The notes: generated from the sequence alone by a model not told the origin. Shown: positions 8,432-17,359, counted from the first letter of the stretch. The stretch is DNA of 64,000 nucleotides from RDXT01 sp033765305 (GCA_033765305.1 JANRID010000058.1:124001-188000); one strand, 5' to 3'. Translations and numbers: made by a program.

Positions 8432-9192
8432 CCACCATTCTGTCCTACAACGTGAACGGCATCCGCGCCGCGCACGACAAGCAGCTGTATGCCTGGCTCC
8501 ACAGCGTGTCGCCCGACATCCTCTGCATCCAGGAGACCAAGGCCCAGCCGGAGCAGCTGACCCCGGAGCAGCTCCGCCCGGAGGGATACCACACCTACTG
8601 GCATTCGGCGGAGCAGAAAGGCTACAGCGGAGTGGCCCTCTTCACCAGGCAGGAGCCGCTGCATGTGGAATATGGCTGCGGCGAATCCTGGATCGATGCC
8701 GAAGGCCGGGTGCTGCGCGCCGATTTTCCGGACTTCTCCGTCATGTCCCTGTATCTGCCCTCCGGCACCAGCGGCGACCACCGGCAGGGTGCCAAGGATC
8801 AGTTTCTCGAATTCTTTCTGCCCTACGTGCGGGACCTGCTCCAGCGCTTCCCCCGGCTCGTGATTTCCGGAGACTACAACATCGCCCATCATCCCATCGA
8901 CATCCACGATCCCGTAGGCAACAAGAACTCCTCCGGCTTCCTGCCGCACGAGCGGGCCTGGCTGACGGATTTCCTCGCCGTGGGTCTGACGGACAGCTTC
9001 CGGCACTTCAATTCAGATCCTGGAAATTACTCCTGGTGGAGTTATCGCAGCGGAGCACGGGCGCGCAACAAAGGCTGGCGGATCGACTACCACCTGGTGA
9101 GCACGGAGCTGATGCCCCGCTGCACCGGCGCAGCCATTCTGCCGGATGCCGTGCATTCCGACCATTGCCCGATTGCCGTTCAGATCGATTGA
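8428..9192 (+). CDS. xth: Exodeoxyribonuclease III (AP endonuclease)
   Basis: This 254-residue endonuclease/exonuclease/phosphatase-fold enzyme cuts the backbone 5' of abasic sites and trims 3' ends in base-excision repair. The active-site residues are seen: N8/N10 in SYNVNGIR, E36 in CIQETK, D149 and N151 in ISGDYNIAH, and D245-H246 in SDHCPI. The long stretch IDIHDPVGNKNSSGFLPHER is typical of the ExoA/XthA branch. It overlaps thiL by four bases and must share its transcript. Confidence 0.93.
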   Translation: MTTILSYNVNGIRAAHDKQLYAWLHSVSPDILCIQETKAQPEQLTPEQLRPEGYHTYWHSAEQKGYSGVALFTRQEPLHVEYGCGESWIDAEGRVLRADFPDFSVMSLYLPSGTSGDHRQGAKDQFLEFFLPYVRDLLQRFPRLVISGDYNIAHHPIDIHDPVGNKNSSGFLPHERAWLTDFLAVGLTDSFRHFNSDPGNYSWWSYRSGARARNKGWRIDYHLVSTELMPRCTGAAILPDAVHSDHCPIAVQID

Positions 9193-9281
9193 TTACAGGG
9201 ATTGATCGATTTCAGGCCTGCCGGAAATTTGATTATCCGCCGATCGTTGCGAACTTGACGAAGCGGCAACATCCCGGCCTG

Positions 9282-9309
9282 CATCTGCGTACGCAGACAG
9301 GCGCAGATG
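9282..9309. repeat. Nested palindrome upstream of the DUF4175 gene
   Basis: A perfect 14-base palindrome, TCTGCGTACGCAGA (9284-9297), sits inside a wider inverted repeat, CATCTGCG (9282-9289) with CGCAGATG (9302-9309). It lies 40 bases before the DUF4175 start and 90 bases after xth. It could be an operator or alternative hairpins in the leader. No T-run follows, so it is not a standard terminator. Confidence 0.55.
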
Positions 9310-9348
9310 GGGTCTGTGCATTCATGCGAACGAGTTAGCGGAGGGAGT

Positions 9349-12300
9349 ATGAACAACAACCGGCAATTACTGGATCAGCGGATCGAAGAGTTCCGCAGGA
9401 AGTATTATGTAGACAAGATTGTGCGGGGAAGCCTGATCCTGGCCCTGCTGATGTCTTCGATGCTGTTTGTAGCCTTGCTGAGCGAGGGGATCTTCGGCTT
9501 TCCGCCCGGGGTGCGCACGGCGATGGTGCTTACGCTCGGCGCGGCCTTTCTTGGCGTGCTGGGGTACTCGGTGCTGTGGCCGGTATCGCAGCTGATGGGC
9601 TGGGCGAAAAACCTGTCGGAGTTCCAGATCGCGCAGCTGGTGAAATCCTATTTCCCGGACATCAACGACAAGCTGATCAACCTGCTGCAGCTCCGCCGCC
9701 AGGGCGGAGGCAGTCTGGCCGAGGCTGCCATCGAGCGCAAAGCCGCCGACATTGCACCGGTCCGTCTGGCCAATGCCATCAACCTCCGCGTCAACCGCAA
9801 GTACCTCTGGTACCTGGCCGTTCCGCTGCTGCTCTTCCTGCTGACCTACGCGGTAGATCCTGCGCTGCTTTCGGCCGGCAGCTACCGCCTGCTCAATTAC
9901 CGCAAGGCCTTTGTGCCGCCGCCGCCTTTCCAGATCTCGGTCGATGGGATTCCCGGCGAAGTCGTGGCAGGCCAGGACCTGAAGCTGCAGGTCGAGGTAA
10001 GCGGATCTGCCCTGCCTGCGGAGCTGTTTCTTTACATCAAAGAGCAGGACGCGCAGAACTTCCTTGACTACAGCCTGACCCGGAATTCGGCATCTTCGTT
10101 CAGCTATACCATTACCGGCGTCAAATCGGATTTCTCGTTTTATGTCGGCAACCCCGATGCGCGCACGGAGGCGTATGCGGTGAAAGTGCTCAAGCGGCCT
10201 GCGATCAAATCCTTCCGGGTGATTGTGCATCCGCCGGCCTATACCGGCCTGGCACCGGAAATTCTCCAGGACAATGTCGGAGACATCAAAGTGCTGCGGG
10301 GCAGCTCGGTGACCTGGGAGCTGCTGCCGCAGGGGCCGGTCGAAGCCGCCAGCCTGATCCAGACAGACGGCAAGGCCTGGACATTCGGCGAAGGAAGCCG
10401 GGAAGGTCAGCTGTCGGTAGCGCAGCGACTGATGGAGGATATCGAATATTACATCTCCCTCAGCGGGGAGGAAGCGATCCGTAACATCGACACCGTGCAC
10501 TACCGGGCAGCCGTCACGCCGGACCGGTTCCCGACCGTGTACGTCACGTCGCCTGCGGGCGAGTTTCAGGTAGGGGTAGATCCGGTGGTGCCGCTGGATC
10601 TGGAGCTGGCCGACGACTTCGGGTTTACCCGCATGGGGCTGTATTACCGCTTCACCAAGTCAGGAGGCGCATCGGAGGCGGGCAAGGAATACCGGGAGAT
10701 GCCCCTCAATCTGGAGCCCCGTACCCTGCTGCAAAGCCAGAGCTACCAGATTGACCTCAGTTCGATCGGGTTCCGGGAAGGCGACGAGGCTGAGTTTTTC
10801 GTCAAGGTCTGGGACAACGACGGCATCTCCGGCCCGAAGGCTGCGGTGAGCGCACCCTTCAAGATCATCTATCCGACCCTCGATGCCCGCTACGACGAGC
10901 TGACCTCGCAGCAGGATCAGGTGCAGTCCAGCCTGGAGTCGATGGAGCAGAATGCCCGCGAGCTGGAGGAAGCCTACCGCAAGCTGCAGGAGAAAATGCT
11001 CAGCCAGCGCAAGCTTTCCTTCGACGACCGGAAAGAGGTGCAGGAGGCGCTCGAAGCGCAGCAGGAGCTCATGCAGCAGATGGCCGAGACCCAGAAGCAA
11101 TTTGAGCAGACGAAGAATGAGCTGCAGCAGAATCAGATGGTGTCCGAAAACACCCTCCGGAACTATGAGGATCTCAACAAGCTCATGGAGGAAATGAAGG
11201 ACCCCGAACTGGAGAAACTGCTGCAGGAGATCCAGGAGAAAATGGAGACGGTCAATACCGACGAGCTGCGCATGAAAATGGAGCAGCTGCAGATGAAGCA
11301 GGAGGAGCTGCGCAAGAGCCTGGAGCGGACCCTCGAACTGCTCAAGCAGCTGGAGGTGCAGCAGAAGGTGGATGAAATCCGGAACAAGCTCGACAACCTC
11401 AAGGCCAAGCAGGACATCCTGAACGAGAAGCTGGAGGAGGCGCAGAACAAGGAGGCCCTCGACAATCTGTCGGAGAAGCAGGATGCGCTCAAAGAGCAGA
11501 TGGAGCAGATCGGCCAGGATCTGGAAAAGCTCTCGGATCTGAAGGAAGACACGAAGACACCGGACAGCGATGCGATGGAGCAGCTGCAGGAGCAGGGCGA
11601 GCAGGCGGAGCAGGAAATGCAGGAGGCTTCTGAGCAGATGGAGCAGGCTGGCGAGCAGCAGGAGAGCGGCACCCGCCAGGAGCAGAAGCAGTCCCAGCAG
11701 TCGAAGCAGAATGCTTCGCAGAAGCAGCAGAAAGCCTCCGAACGCATGAGCGAAATGTCGGAGATGCTCGGCAACATGCAGATGCAGTCCCAGTCCTCCC
11801 AGGATCAGGAAAACCTCGAAGACCTGCGGGCCCTGCTCGAAAATCTGCTGAAGCTTTCCTTCGATCAGGAGGATCTCCGGGACGAGGTGCGCAAGCTGCG
11901 CGACGGCGATCCGGCCTATGTGGACAAAAGCCAGCAGCAGAAAAAGCTCCAGGATGATATGGGCCTGGTCAAGGACAGCCTCGAAGCCCTTGCGGAGCGG
12001 GTGTTCCAGATCCAGAAATTTGTGCTGGATGAAAGCGGGAATATTGTGCAGCAGATGGACGAGTCGCAGGCCTACTTCCGCAACAAGCAGGGAGGCCTGG
12101 TGGCGCGCCACCAGCAGATGGCCATGACCAGCATCAACAACCTGGCCAACATGCTCTCCGATGTGATGAAGCAGATGCAGGAGCAGATGAAAAATGCGCA
12201 GCAGGGGCAGGGCATGTGCCAGAAGCCGCAGGGCCAGCAGCCGAATATGCAGGGCGTTTCCAGGCAGCAGCAGCAGCTCAACCAGCAGATGCAGCAGATG

Positions 12301-12753
12301 ATGGACGGCCAGCAGATCGACATGAACAAGCTTTCCGAGATGGCGCAGCAGCAGGAGTCGATCCGGCAGCAGCTGCAGCAGCTGCACGAGCAGATCCAGC
12401 AGAGCGGCGGGAAGTCGCTGGGGGATATGAACCAGATCGCGAAGGATATGCAGGATACCGAGGAGGAGCTGCGCAACAAGCAGCTGACGCATGAGACGAT
12501 GAAGCGGCAGCAGCAGATCCTCAACCGCCTCCTCCAGGCCGACAAGTCGATGCGGGAGCAGGACATGGACAACCAGCGGGAATCCCGCACCGGCCGGGAG
12601 ATCGGGCAGCGCACGCCCGACGAGCTGGAGCGCGAAGCCTACAAGCAGAAAATCCGTCAGGAACTGCTCAAATCGAACAAGTTGGAATATTCCAGCGATT
12701 TCCTCATCTTGATCGAGCAATATTTCAAAACCCTGGAAGGCGGAGATGAATAG
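9349..12753 (+). CDS. DUF4175 family membrane protein with long Gln/Glu-rich coiled coil
   Basis: This protein of about 1134 residues is anchored by three hydrophobic segments (roughly residues 24-45, 50-75 and 160-180). Next comes a beta-rich, probably periplasmic region with a Gly/Pro pattern (VIVHPPAYTGLAPEI), then from about residue 510 some 600 residues of coiled coil very rich in Gln, Glu, Met and Lys. This is the layout of the Bacteroidota DUF4175 family, whose function is unknown. I start at the ATG at 9349, preceded by GGAGGGAGT, rather than at 9307. The last 8 bases overlap the next gene, and three genes (this, an ATPase-fold protein, ybeY) form a tight operon. The poly-Gln tract relies on CAG codons. 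Confidence 0.85.
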   Translation: MNNNRQLLDQRIEEFRRKYYVDKIVRGSLILALLMSSMLFVALLSEGIFGFPPGVRTAMVLTLGAAFLGVLGYSVLWPVSQLMGWAKNLSEFQIAQLVKSYFPDINDKLINLLQLRRQGGGSLAEAAIERKAADIAPVRLANAINLRVNRKYLWYLAVPLLLFLLTYAVDPALLSAGSYRLLNYRKAFVPPPPFQISVDGIPGEVVAGQDLKLQVEVSGSALPAELFLYIKEQDAQNFLDYSLTRNSASSFSYTITGVKSDFSFYVGNPDARTEAYAVKVLKRPAIKSFRVIVHPPAYTGLAPEILQDNVGDIKVLRGSSVTWELLPQGPVEAASLIQTDGKAWTFGEGSREGQLSVAQRLMEDIEYYISLSGEEAIRNIDTVHYRAAVTPDRFPTVYVTSPAGEFQVGVDPVVPLDLELADDFGFTRMGLYYRFTKSGGASEAGKEYREMPLNLEPRTLLQSQSYQIDLSSIGFREGDEAEFFVKVWDNDGISGPKAAVSAPFKIIYPTLDARYDELTSQQDQVQSSLESMEQNARELEEAYRKLQEKMLSQRKLSFDDRKEVQEALEAQQELMQQMAETQKQFEQTKNELQQNQMVSENTLRNYEDLNKLMEEMKDPELEKLLQEIQEKMETVNTDELRMKMEQLQMKQEELRKSLERTLELLKQLEVQQKVDEIRNKLDNLKAKQDILNEKLEEAQNKEALDNLSEKQDALKEQMEQIGQDLEKLSDLKEDTKTPDSDAMEQLQEQGEQAEQEMQEASEQMEQAGEQQESGTRQEQKQSQQSKQNASQKQQKASERMSEMSEMLGNMQMQSQSSQDQENLEDLRALLENLLKLSFDQEDLRDEVRKLRDGDPAYVDKSQQQKKLQDDMGLVKDSLEALAERVFQIQKFVLDESGNIVQQMDESQAYFRNKQGGLVARHQQMAMTSINNLANMLSDVMKQMQEQMKNAQQGQGMCQKPQGQQPNMQGVSRQQQQLNQQMQQMMDGQQIDMNKLSEMAQQQESIRQQLQQLHEQIQQSGGKSLGDMNQIAKDMQDTEEELRNKQLTHETMKRQQQILNRLLQADKSMREQDMDNQRESRTGREIGQRTPDELEREAYKQKIRQELLKSNKLEYSSDFLILIEQYFKTLEGGDE

Positions 12754-13177
12754 CAGCAATGCAGATATGCATCAGGTGCTGTACAAGCAACTGGAACTGG
12801 AGAGCCGTCCGGAGGTCATCCGCGCGATCGAAGCCGTCATCGACGAGCTCCGGCAGGAGCTGGAGTTCAAGGATGATGTGTACGGGAATGTGATGATTGC
12901 CGTCACAGAGGCAATCAACAACGCCGTGTTTCACGGCAACAAAGGGGATTCATCCCGGAGGATCTTCGTCGACTTTGAAACCTACAACCAGTACCGCCTG
13001 CTGGTGCGGGTGCGGGACGAGGGGGATGGATTTGATCCGGATGCCCTGGCAGATCCCACCGCGCCGGAGAATATCGGCAATATTGGCGGGCGCGGCGTGT
13101 TTCTGATGCGCCACCTCTCCGATGAGCTGATTTTCCGGGACCAGGGACGGGTAGTGGAGCTGATCTTCAATATCTGA
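12746..13177 (+). CDS. RsbW-like anti-sigma/ATP-binding protein (HATPase_c fold)
   Basis: This 143-residue single-domain GHKL ATPase resembles serine-kinase anti-sigma factors (RsbW/SpoIIAB type). The ATP-binding boxes are present: N box TEAINNAVFHGN (residues 54-65), G1 box DEGDGFDP (91-98), G2 box NIGGRGVFL (112-120). In known systems such proteins bind a sigma factor or phosphorylate an anti-anti-sigma protein. No sigma factor or STAS partner is encoded nearby, so that role is only possible. The gene overlaps DUF4175 by 8 bases and its stop overlaps the ybeY start, which indicates translational coupling. Confidence 0.85.
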   Translation: MNSSNADMHQVLYKQLELESRPEVIRAIEAVIDELRQELEFKDDVYGNVMIAVTEAINNAVFHGNKGDSSRRIFVDFETYNQYRLLVRVRDEGDGFDPDALADPTAPENIGNIGGRGVFLMRHLSDELIFRDQGRVVELIFNI

Positions 13178-13602
13178 TGGACCCCGTGCTCAGCTTCGAG
13201 ATTCACGAAATCGACTTTATCCTGGAGCAGGAGGATGCAGTGGCAAGCTGGATCCTCCTGATGCTTTCAAGGCATCAGGTCGAAGTGCAGGAAATTACCT
13301 ACGTCTTCTGCTCCGATGAGTACCTGCTTGAGCTGAACCGGGAGCACTTGGACCACGATTATTATACTGACATCCTCACCTTTCCGCTCAGCGAGCCAGG
13401 AGAGCCCCTCGTGGCGGACATATTCATCAGCATCGACCGGGTGCGTGAGAATGCATCCGCCTTCGGCGCCAGCTTCCGGGACGAGCTCCACCGGGTGATG
13501 ATTCACGGCGTGCTGCACCTGGCCGGATTCGACGACCACGGGGAAGAAGAAGCACGCATGCGCGACAGAGAAGACGAGGCGCTGCGCCTGCGCGGATTCT
13601 GA
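13177..13602 (+). CDS. ybeY: rRNA maturation endoribonuclease YbeY
   Basis: This 141-residue protein is the usual YbeY length. YbeY is a zinc endoribonuclease needed for 16S rRNA 3'-end processing and ribosome quality control. The zinc motif is read as HGVLHLAGFDDH at residues 110-121. The third histidine is one position later than in the HGxLHLxGYDH consensus, so the ligand could be H121 or one of the two aspartates before it. NREHLDHDYYTDILTFP is the other family signature. The start ATG overlaps the stop of the preceding ATPase gene. The stop codon directly abuts a parS palindrome. Confidence 0.92.
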   Translation: MDPVLSFEIHEIDFILEQEDAVASWILLMLSRHQVEVQEITYVFCSDEYLLELNREHLDHDYYTDILTFPLSEPGEPLVADIFISIDRVRENASAFGASFRDELHRVMIHGVLHLAGFDDHGEEEARMRDREDEALRLRGF

Positions 13603-13618
13603 TGTTCCACGTGGAACA
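13603..13618. promoter_or_regulatory. parS site 1 (ParB/Spo0J binding palindrome)
   Basis: TGTTCCACGTGGAACA is a perfect 16-base palindrome of the bacterial parS form. It starts on the base after the ybeY stop codon. Confidence 0.85.
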
Positions 13619-13763
13619 GTCGGACAAAAGCAGTGCATGCGGATATTGCTTCAGCGGAGATTTGCCCTGGGGTTCAGATTCTATTGCGAACGTTAAGCCG
13701 AGCTGAAACAGCCGGAATGCATGTTTGCAGCCGAATCCAGCCGGGAGGATGCATGGTGTGCAG

Positions 13764-13779
13764 TGTTCCACGTGGAACA
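13764..13779. promoter_or_regulatory. parS site 2
   Basis: A second exact copy of TGTTCCACGTGGAACA, 146 bases beyond site 1, in the same 293-base gap with no gene. Confidence 0.85.
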
Positions 13780-13810
13780 TTTTATGGTGCTGCGCAGCGA
13801 AGCAACCCGG

Positions 13811-13826
13811 TGTTCCACGTGGAACC
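13811..13826. promoter_or_regulatory. parS site 3
   Basis: TGTTCCACGTGGAACC matches the other copies at 15 of 16 bases. It lies 32 bases after site 2 and 42 bases before a -7 box. Confidence 0.8.
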
Positions 13827-13867
13827 AAGCCTCGCGCTTCGGCGCTGCCTGCCTTCGGGGGAACCTG

Positions 13868-13875
13868 TATATTTG
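13868..13875 (+). promoter_or_regulatory. Bacteroidota -7 box for the membrane protein gene
   Basis: TATATTTG matches TAnnTTTG exactly, 20 bases before the ATG at 13896. Confidence 0.65.
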
Positions 13876-13895
13876 CGCGCATCAATACCTGAAGC

Positions 13896-15191
13896 ATGGG
13901 CCAGCAAGTTGGATTTTGGAGGCAAAACCGGGGGCTGTTCCTCGCTACGCTGGCGCTCTTTGCTGCGCTGCTCGTCGAGGCGCTGTGCCAGTCGATCTGG
14001 ATTCTGAACCGAAACACGACTCCGCAAGTATCGATAGCCTATCTGGTCAGCGGCCTGCTGCTGGCCTGCATTCCGCTGCTGCCCGTACAGACGCTTCAGG
14101 TGACGGCAGGGCAGGAGCGAGTCTGGCTTCGCTGGGTATTCCGGGCGATTCTCTGGGGGATGTTTGCCTGGATTGCCGTACGCTTCTGGGAAGCAGGCAG
14201 CCGCATCATCGGGCGGCATCCGCTCGATTATATGCAGGCCGATATGATGCCCATCATCCAGGTGATGTGCCGCCGCTTTCTGAATGGAGAAGAGATCTAT
14301 ACAGCAATCCCGCAGATCTGGGGCAACCGCCCCATCTACCTGCCTGCGATGTGGATGCCGTTTGTGCCTTTTGAGGCGCTCGGAATCGATATCCGGTGGG
14401 GGACGGTGCTGGGGCTGCTGCTGGCCGGCTGGCTCGCCTTGCGTGTAGCACCCGTGCGCGGGCAGCCCTGGGGCTGGCTCGTTCTGCTGGTTCTGATCCC
14501 CCTCTGGCTGATCTCGGAGGCTACCTGGCTCGAAAAAGTCGAGCGGGTGATCCGCTATTCCGAAGAGGGTGTCGTGGTTGCCTGGTACCTCTTCCTCGGC
14601 TGGGCCCTCTCCCGCCGCAATCCGTGGCTTACGGGGATTGCACTCGCCGGATGCCTCCTGAGCCGCTATTCGCTCCTTTTCTGGACGCCGGTGCTGTTTT
14701 TCTTCGTCTTCTTGTTCCGCAGCCGCCGGCAAGCCTGGATCATTACCGCAGTGGCAGGGCTGATCGGGCTTTTTGGGTTTCTCATTCCCTGGGGGATTGA
14801 AAACTGGGCCTGGTTTACGTCCATCCCGGGCGAGTATCCTGCCTTTGCCCTCCGCAACCGCCAGATCGATCCGCTCTATGCCCATATCAACCTGGGCCTG
14901 TCCAAGTTCTTTTCCGATGCCCAGATTCCCCTGCTCTTCAATCTTCAGCTGGCAGCTACTGCGATTGCGCCGATGTGCCTCCTGCTTCTGGCTGCCTGGC
15001 TTCGCCGCCGCGCCCGGATCGAAACCGGCGGATTCGAACTGGCCTCGCTCAAGCTGACCCTCGTGCTGTTCTACAACCTGGTGGTGGTGCCCGTAGGCTA
15101 TCTTTTCTTCGTAAATTCCCTCTTCTCCCTCATCGTATGGGGCGATTTTCTGCGGAGGATGTATTTCCCGCAGCCTGCCGTGAAACCTTAA
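13896..15191 (+). CDS. Polytopic membrane protein, GT-C glycosyltransferase-like (DUF2029/GT87 type)
   Basis: This 431-residue integral membrane protein has about ten hydrophobic helices. After the first helices comes a periplasmic-looking loop with Asp and Arg residues (HPLDYMQADMMPII, then NGEEIYTAIPQIWG), followed by PIYLPAMWMPFVPFEALGI. Such a first loop with an acidic residue followed by repeated helices is the layout of GT-C fold transferases that use lipid-linked sugars. I assign only the fold class, and the sugar and acceptor are unknown. An exact -7 box gives the start. It sits between the parS cluster and mnmG and is probably transcribed separately from both. Confidence 0.75.
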   Translation: MGQQVGFWRQNRGLFLATLALFAALLVEALCQSIWILNRNTTPQVSIAYLVSGLLLACIPLLPVQTLQVTAGQERVWLRWVFRAILWGMFAWIAVRFWEAGSRIIGRHPLDYMQADMMPIIQVMCRRFLNGEEIYTAIPQIWGNRPIYLPAMWMPFVPFEALGIDIRWGTVLGLLLAGWLALRVAPVRGQPWGWLVLLVLIPLWLISEATWLEKVERVIRYSEEGVVVAWYLFLGWALSRRNPWLTGIALAGCLLSRYSLLFWTPVLFFFVFLFRSRRQAWIITAVAGLIGLFGFLIPWGIENWAWFTSIPGEYPAFALRNRQIDPLYAHINLGLSKFFSDAQIPLLFNLQLAATAIAPMCLLLLAAWLRRRARIETGGFELASLKLTLVLFYNLVVVPVGYLFFVNSLFSLIVWGDFLRRMYFPQPAVKP

Positions 15192-15230
15192 GCGCAGCCA
15201 TCCGTTCCCTTAAGGTTCAATTCTGCGCCG

Positions 15231-15238
15231 TATCTTTG
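15231..15238 (+). promoter_or_regulatory. Bacteroidota -7 box for mnmG
   Basis: TATCTTTG matches TAnnTTTG exactly, 28 bases before the mnmG ATG. Confidence 0.7.
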
Positions 15239-15266
15239 CGGCGTCAACCAAGCAGAGGGAGTACGC

Positions 15267-17129
15267 ATGTTTCCGGAATATGATGTGATTGTAGTCGGCG
15301 CAGGCCATGCCGGCTGTGAGGCCGCCGCAGCTGCCGCCAACCTCGGCATGCGCGTCATGCTCGTGACGATGAACATGCAGATGATCGGCCAGATGTCCTG
15401 CAACCCCGCCATGGGCGGTGTAGCCAAAGGACAGCTGGTCCGGGAAATCGATGCGCTCGGCGGATACTCCGGGATTGTGACAGATAAGTCCATGATCCAG
15501 TTCCGCATGCTCAACCGCTCCAAAGGCCCCGCCATGTGGAGCCCCCGTGCACAGAACGACCGGATGCGCTTCGCTGAAACCTGGCGCCTGATGCTGGAGC
15601 AAACGCCTGGCGTGGATTTCTGGCAGGAAATGGTGACCGGACTCGTTGTCCGGGATGGTCGTGTGTGCGGAGTCCAGACACAGCTGGGGATGGAAATTCC
15701 CGGCCGGGCCGTGGTGCTGACCAACGGCACCTTCCTCAATGGCATCATCCACATCGGAGAGAAGCAGTTCGGCGGCGGACGCAGCGGCGAGCGCGCCGCC
15801 ACCGGCATCACGGCCCAGCTCGAATCCCTCGGATTTGAGAGCGGCCGGATGAAAACCGGTACCCCGCCCCGCCTGGACGGGCGCACCATCAACTGGGCAG
15901 CGCTCGAACCCCAGCCCGGCGATACGCCTGCCAGCCGCTTCTCCTACCTCGATACCCCGCTCCCGGAGCGGCAATTGCCCTGCTACATTACCTACACCCA
16001 TTCCCAGACCCACGAATACCTCAAAGAGGGCTTCGACCGATCGCCCATGTTCAATGGGCGCATCCAGGGGCTGGGGCCGCGCTATTGCCCATCCATCGAA
16101 GACAAAATCAACCGCTTCTCGGATAAAGACCGGCATCAGCTTTTCCTGGAGCCGGAAGGATGGGATACGGTAGAAGTGTATGTAAACGGGTTCTCCTCCT
16201 CGCTGCCGGAAGAGGTGCAGTTTAAAGCGCTGCGCACCATTCCCGGCCTGGAGCAGGTACGGATGTTCCGTCCGGGGTATGCGGTGGAGTATGATTACTT
16301 CCCGCCGACCCAGCTCAAGCTGACGCTCGAAACACAGCTGATCGAGCACCTGTACTTTGCAGGCCAGATCAACGGAACCACAGGCTACGAAGAGGCGGGC
16401 AGCCAGGGGCTGATTGCCGGCATCAATGCTGCCCTCAAGCTGAAAGGCGAGGAGCCGCTCATCCTGCGCCGGGATCAGGCCTATATCGGGGTGCTGATCG
16501 ATGATCTGGTGAGCAAAGGCACCGAGGAGCCCTACCGCATGTTCACCTCCCGCGCCGAATTCCGGACGCTGCTGCGGCAGGACAATGCCGATCTCCGCCT
16601 GACCGGAACCGGCTACCAGATCGGGCTGGCCAGCGAGGAACGCTACCAGCGCATGCGTGTCAAGCAGACGGCTGTGGAGCAGCTGTGCGCCCTCATGGCC
16701 GAGGTCTCCCTTTCGCCGGAGCAAATGAACAGCTTCCTCGAATCCATCGGCAATGCGCCCCTGAAGCAAAAGATCAAAGCCATCAATGTGGTGACCCGCC
16801 CCGATGTGAGCCTCTCCGATATCGCTGCCCGAAGCCCTGAAATCCAGGAACTGGTGGCCGGCATGGATCCGTCCCACGTGGAACAGGCCGAGATCCAGCT
16901 CAAGTATGCAGGCTATATCCAGAAGGAGCAGGACATGGCGCAGAAGATGATGCGCCTCGATGAAATCCAGATCCCGGATACCTTCGATTTCAAAACCATC
17001 ACCAGCCTGAGCGCCGAGAGCCGCGAAAAACTCAGCAAGGCCCGTCCGCGGAGCCTGGGTCAGGCCTCGCGCATCAGCGGCGTATCGCCCGCCGACATCT
17101 CGGTCCTGATGGTCTTCATGGGCCGCTGA
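15267..17129 (+). CDS. mnmG: tRNA uridine-5-carboxymethylaminomethyl modification enzyme MnmG (GidA)
   Basis: This 620-residue FAD enzyme works with MnmE to place the carboxymethylaminomethyl group on U34 of several tRNAs. It starts with the dinucleotide-binding motif VIVVGAGHAGCEAA. It continues with the family stretches CNPAMGGVAKGQLVREIDALGG, FLNGIIHIGEKQFGGGRSGE and GRMKTGTPPRL, and has AGQINGTTGYEEAGSQGL before the C-terminal tRNA-binding domain ending ADISVLMVFMGR. The length and ends are complete. MnmG is commonly found close to the replication origin, consistent with the origin called 8 kb away and the adjacent parS sites. A degenerate parS copy lies within its coding sequence. A strong terminator follows. 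Confidence 0.97.
   Translation: MFPEYDVIVVGAGHAGCEAAAAAANLGMRVMLVTMNMQMIGQMSCNPAMGGVAKGQLVREIDALGGYSGIVTDKSMIQFRMLNRSKGPAMWSPRAQNDRMRFAETWRLMLEQTPGVDFWQEMVTGLVVRDGRVCGVQTQLGMEIPGRAVVLTNGTFLNGIIHIGEKQFGGGRSGERAATGITAQLESLGFESGRMKTGTPPRLDGRTINWAALEPQPGDTPASRFSYLDTPLPERQLPCYITYTHSQTHEYLKEGFDRSPMFNGRIQGLGPRYCPSIEDKINRFSDKDRHQLFLEPEGWDTVEVYVNGFSSSLPEEVQFKALRTIPGLEQVRMFRPGYAVEYDYFPPTQLKLTLETQLIEHLYFAGQINGTTGYEEAGSQGLIAGINAALKLKGEEPLILRRDQAYIGVLIDDLVSKGTEEPYRMFTSRAEFRTLLRQDNADLRLTGTGYQIGLASEERYQRMRVKQTAVEQLCALMAEVSLSPEQMNSFLESIGNAPLKQKIKAINVVTRPDVSLSDIAARSPEIQELVAGMDPSHVEQAEIQLKYAGYIQKEQDMAQKMMRLDEIQIPDTFDFKTITSLSAESREKLSKARPRSLGQASRISGVSPADISVLMVFMGR
16870..16885. promoter_or_regulatory. Degenerate parS copy inside mnmG
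   Basis: CGTCCCACGTGGAACA matches the upstream parS sites at 14 of 16 bases, with the central CCACGTGGAACA intact. It lies in coding sequence near the mnmG 3' end. Confidence 0.5.
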
Positions 17130-17182
17130 AAAATGGCCCTGAGAATCGCGTAAAATCTGCCGGATTTAACCTGGATACAGAA

Positions 17183-17219
17183 AAGGCCCCGCTGGCGAAA
17201 CAGCGGGGCCTTATTTTAT
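17183..17219 (+). terminator. Rho-independent terminator of mnmG
   Basis: A perfect 12-bp stem, AAGGCCCCGCTG (17183-17194) with CAGCGGGGCCTT (17201-17212), has a six-base loop and is followed by ATTTTAT. Confidence 0.9.
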
Positions 17220-17359
17220 ATCAATTTTAAATATAAATGTTTGTTTATCAATTAATTAGCACAAATTAATTCCGAAAATCCGTAAGACATGCTCTGAAGC
17301 AAAACCGGAGGATTCCGGGGCAATTTTCCCCCCGCCTTCGGACACGAGCCGGAATCTTG

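Noticed and set aside
10660..12759. 699-codon minus-strand Leu-rich frame
   Set aside because: It is antisense to the CAG/CTG-rich coiled coil of DUF4175. The Leu runs are the mirror image of Gln codons.
13603..13826. Palindromes as terminator hairpins or CRISPR-like repeats
   Set aside because: There is no loop or T-run, spacing is irregular (146 and 32 bases), and the 16-mer is the known ParB-site form.
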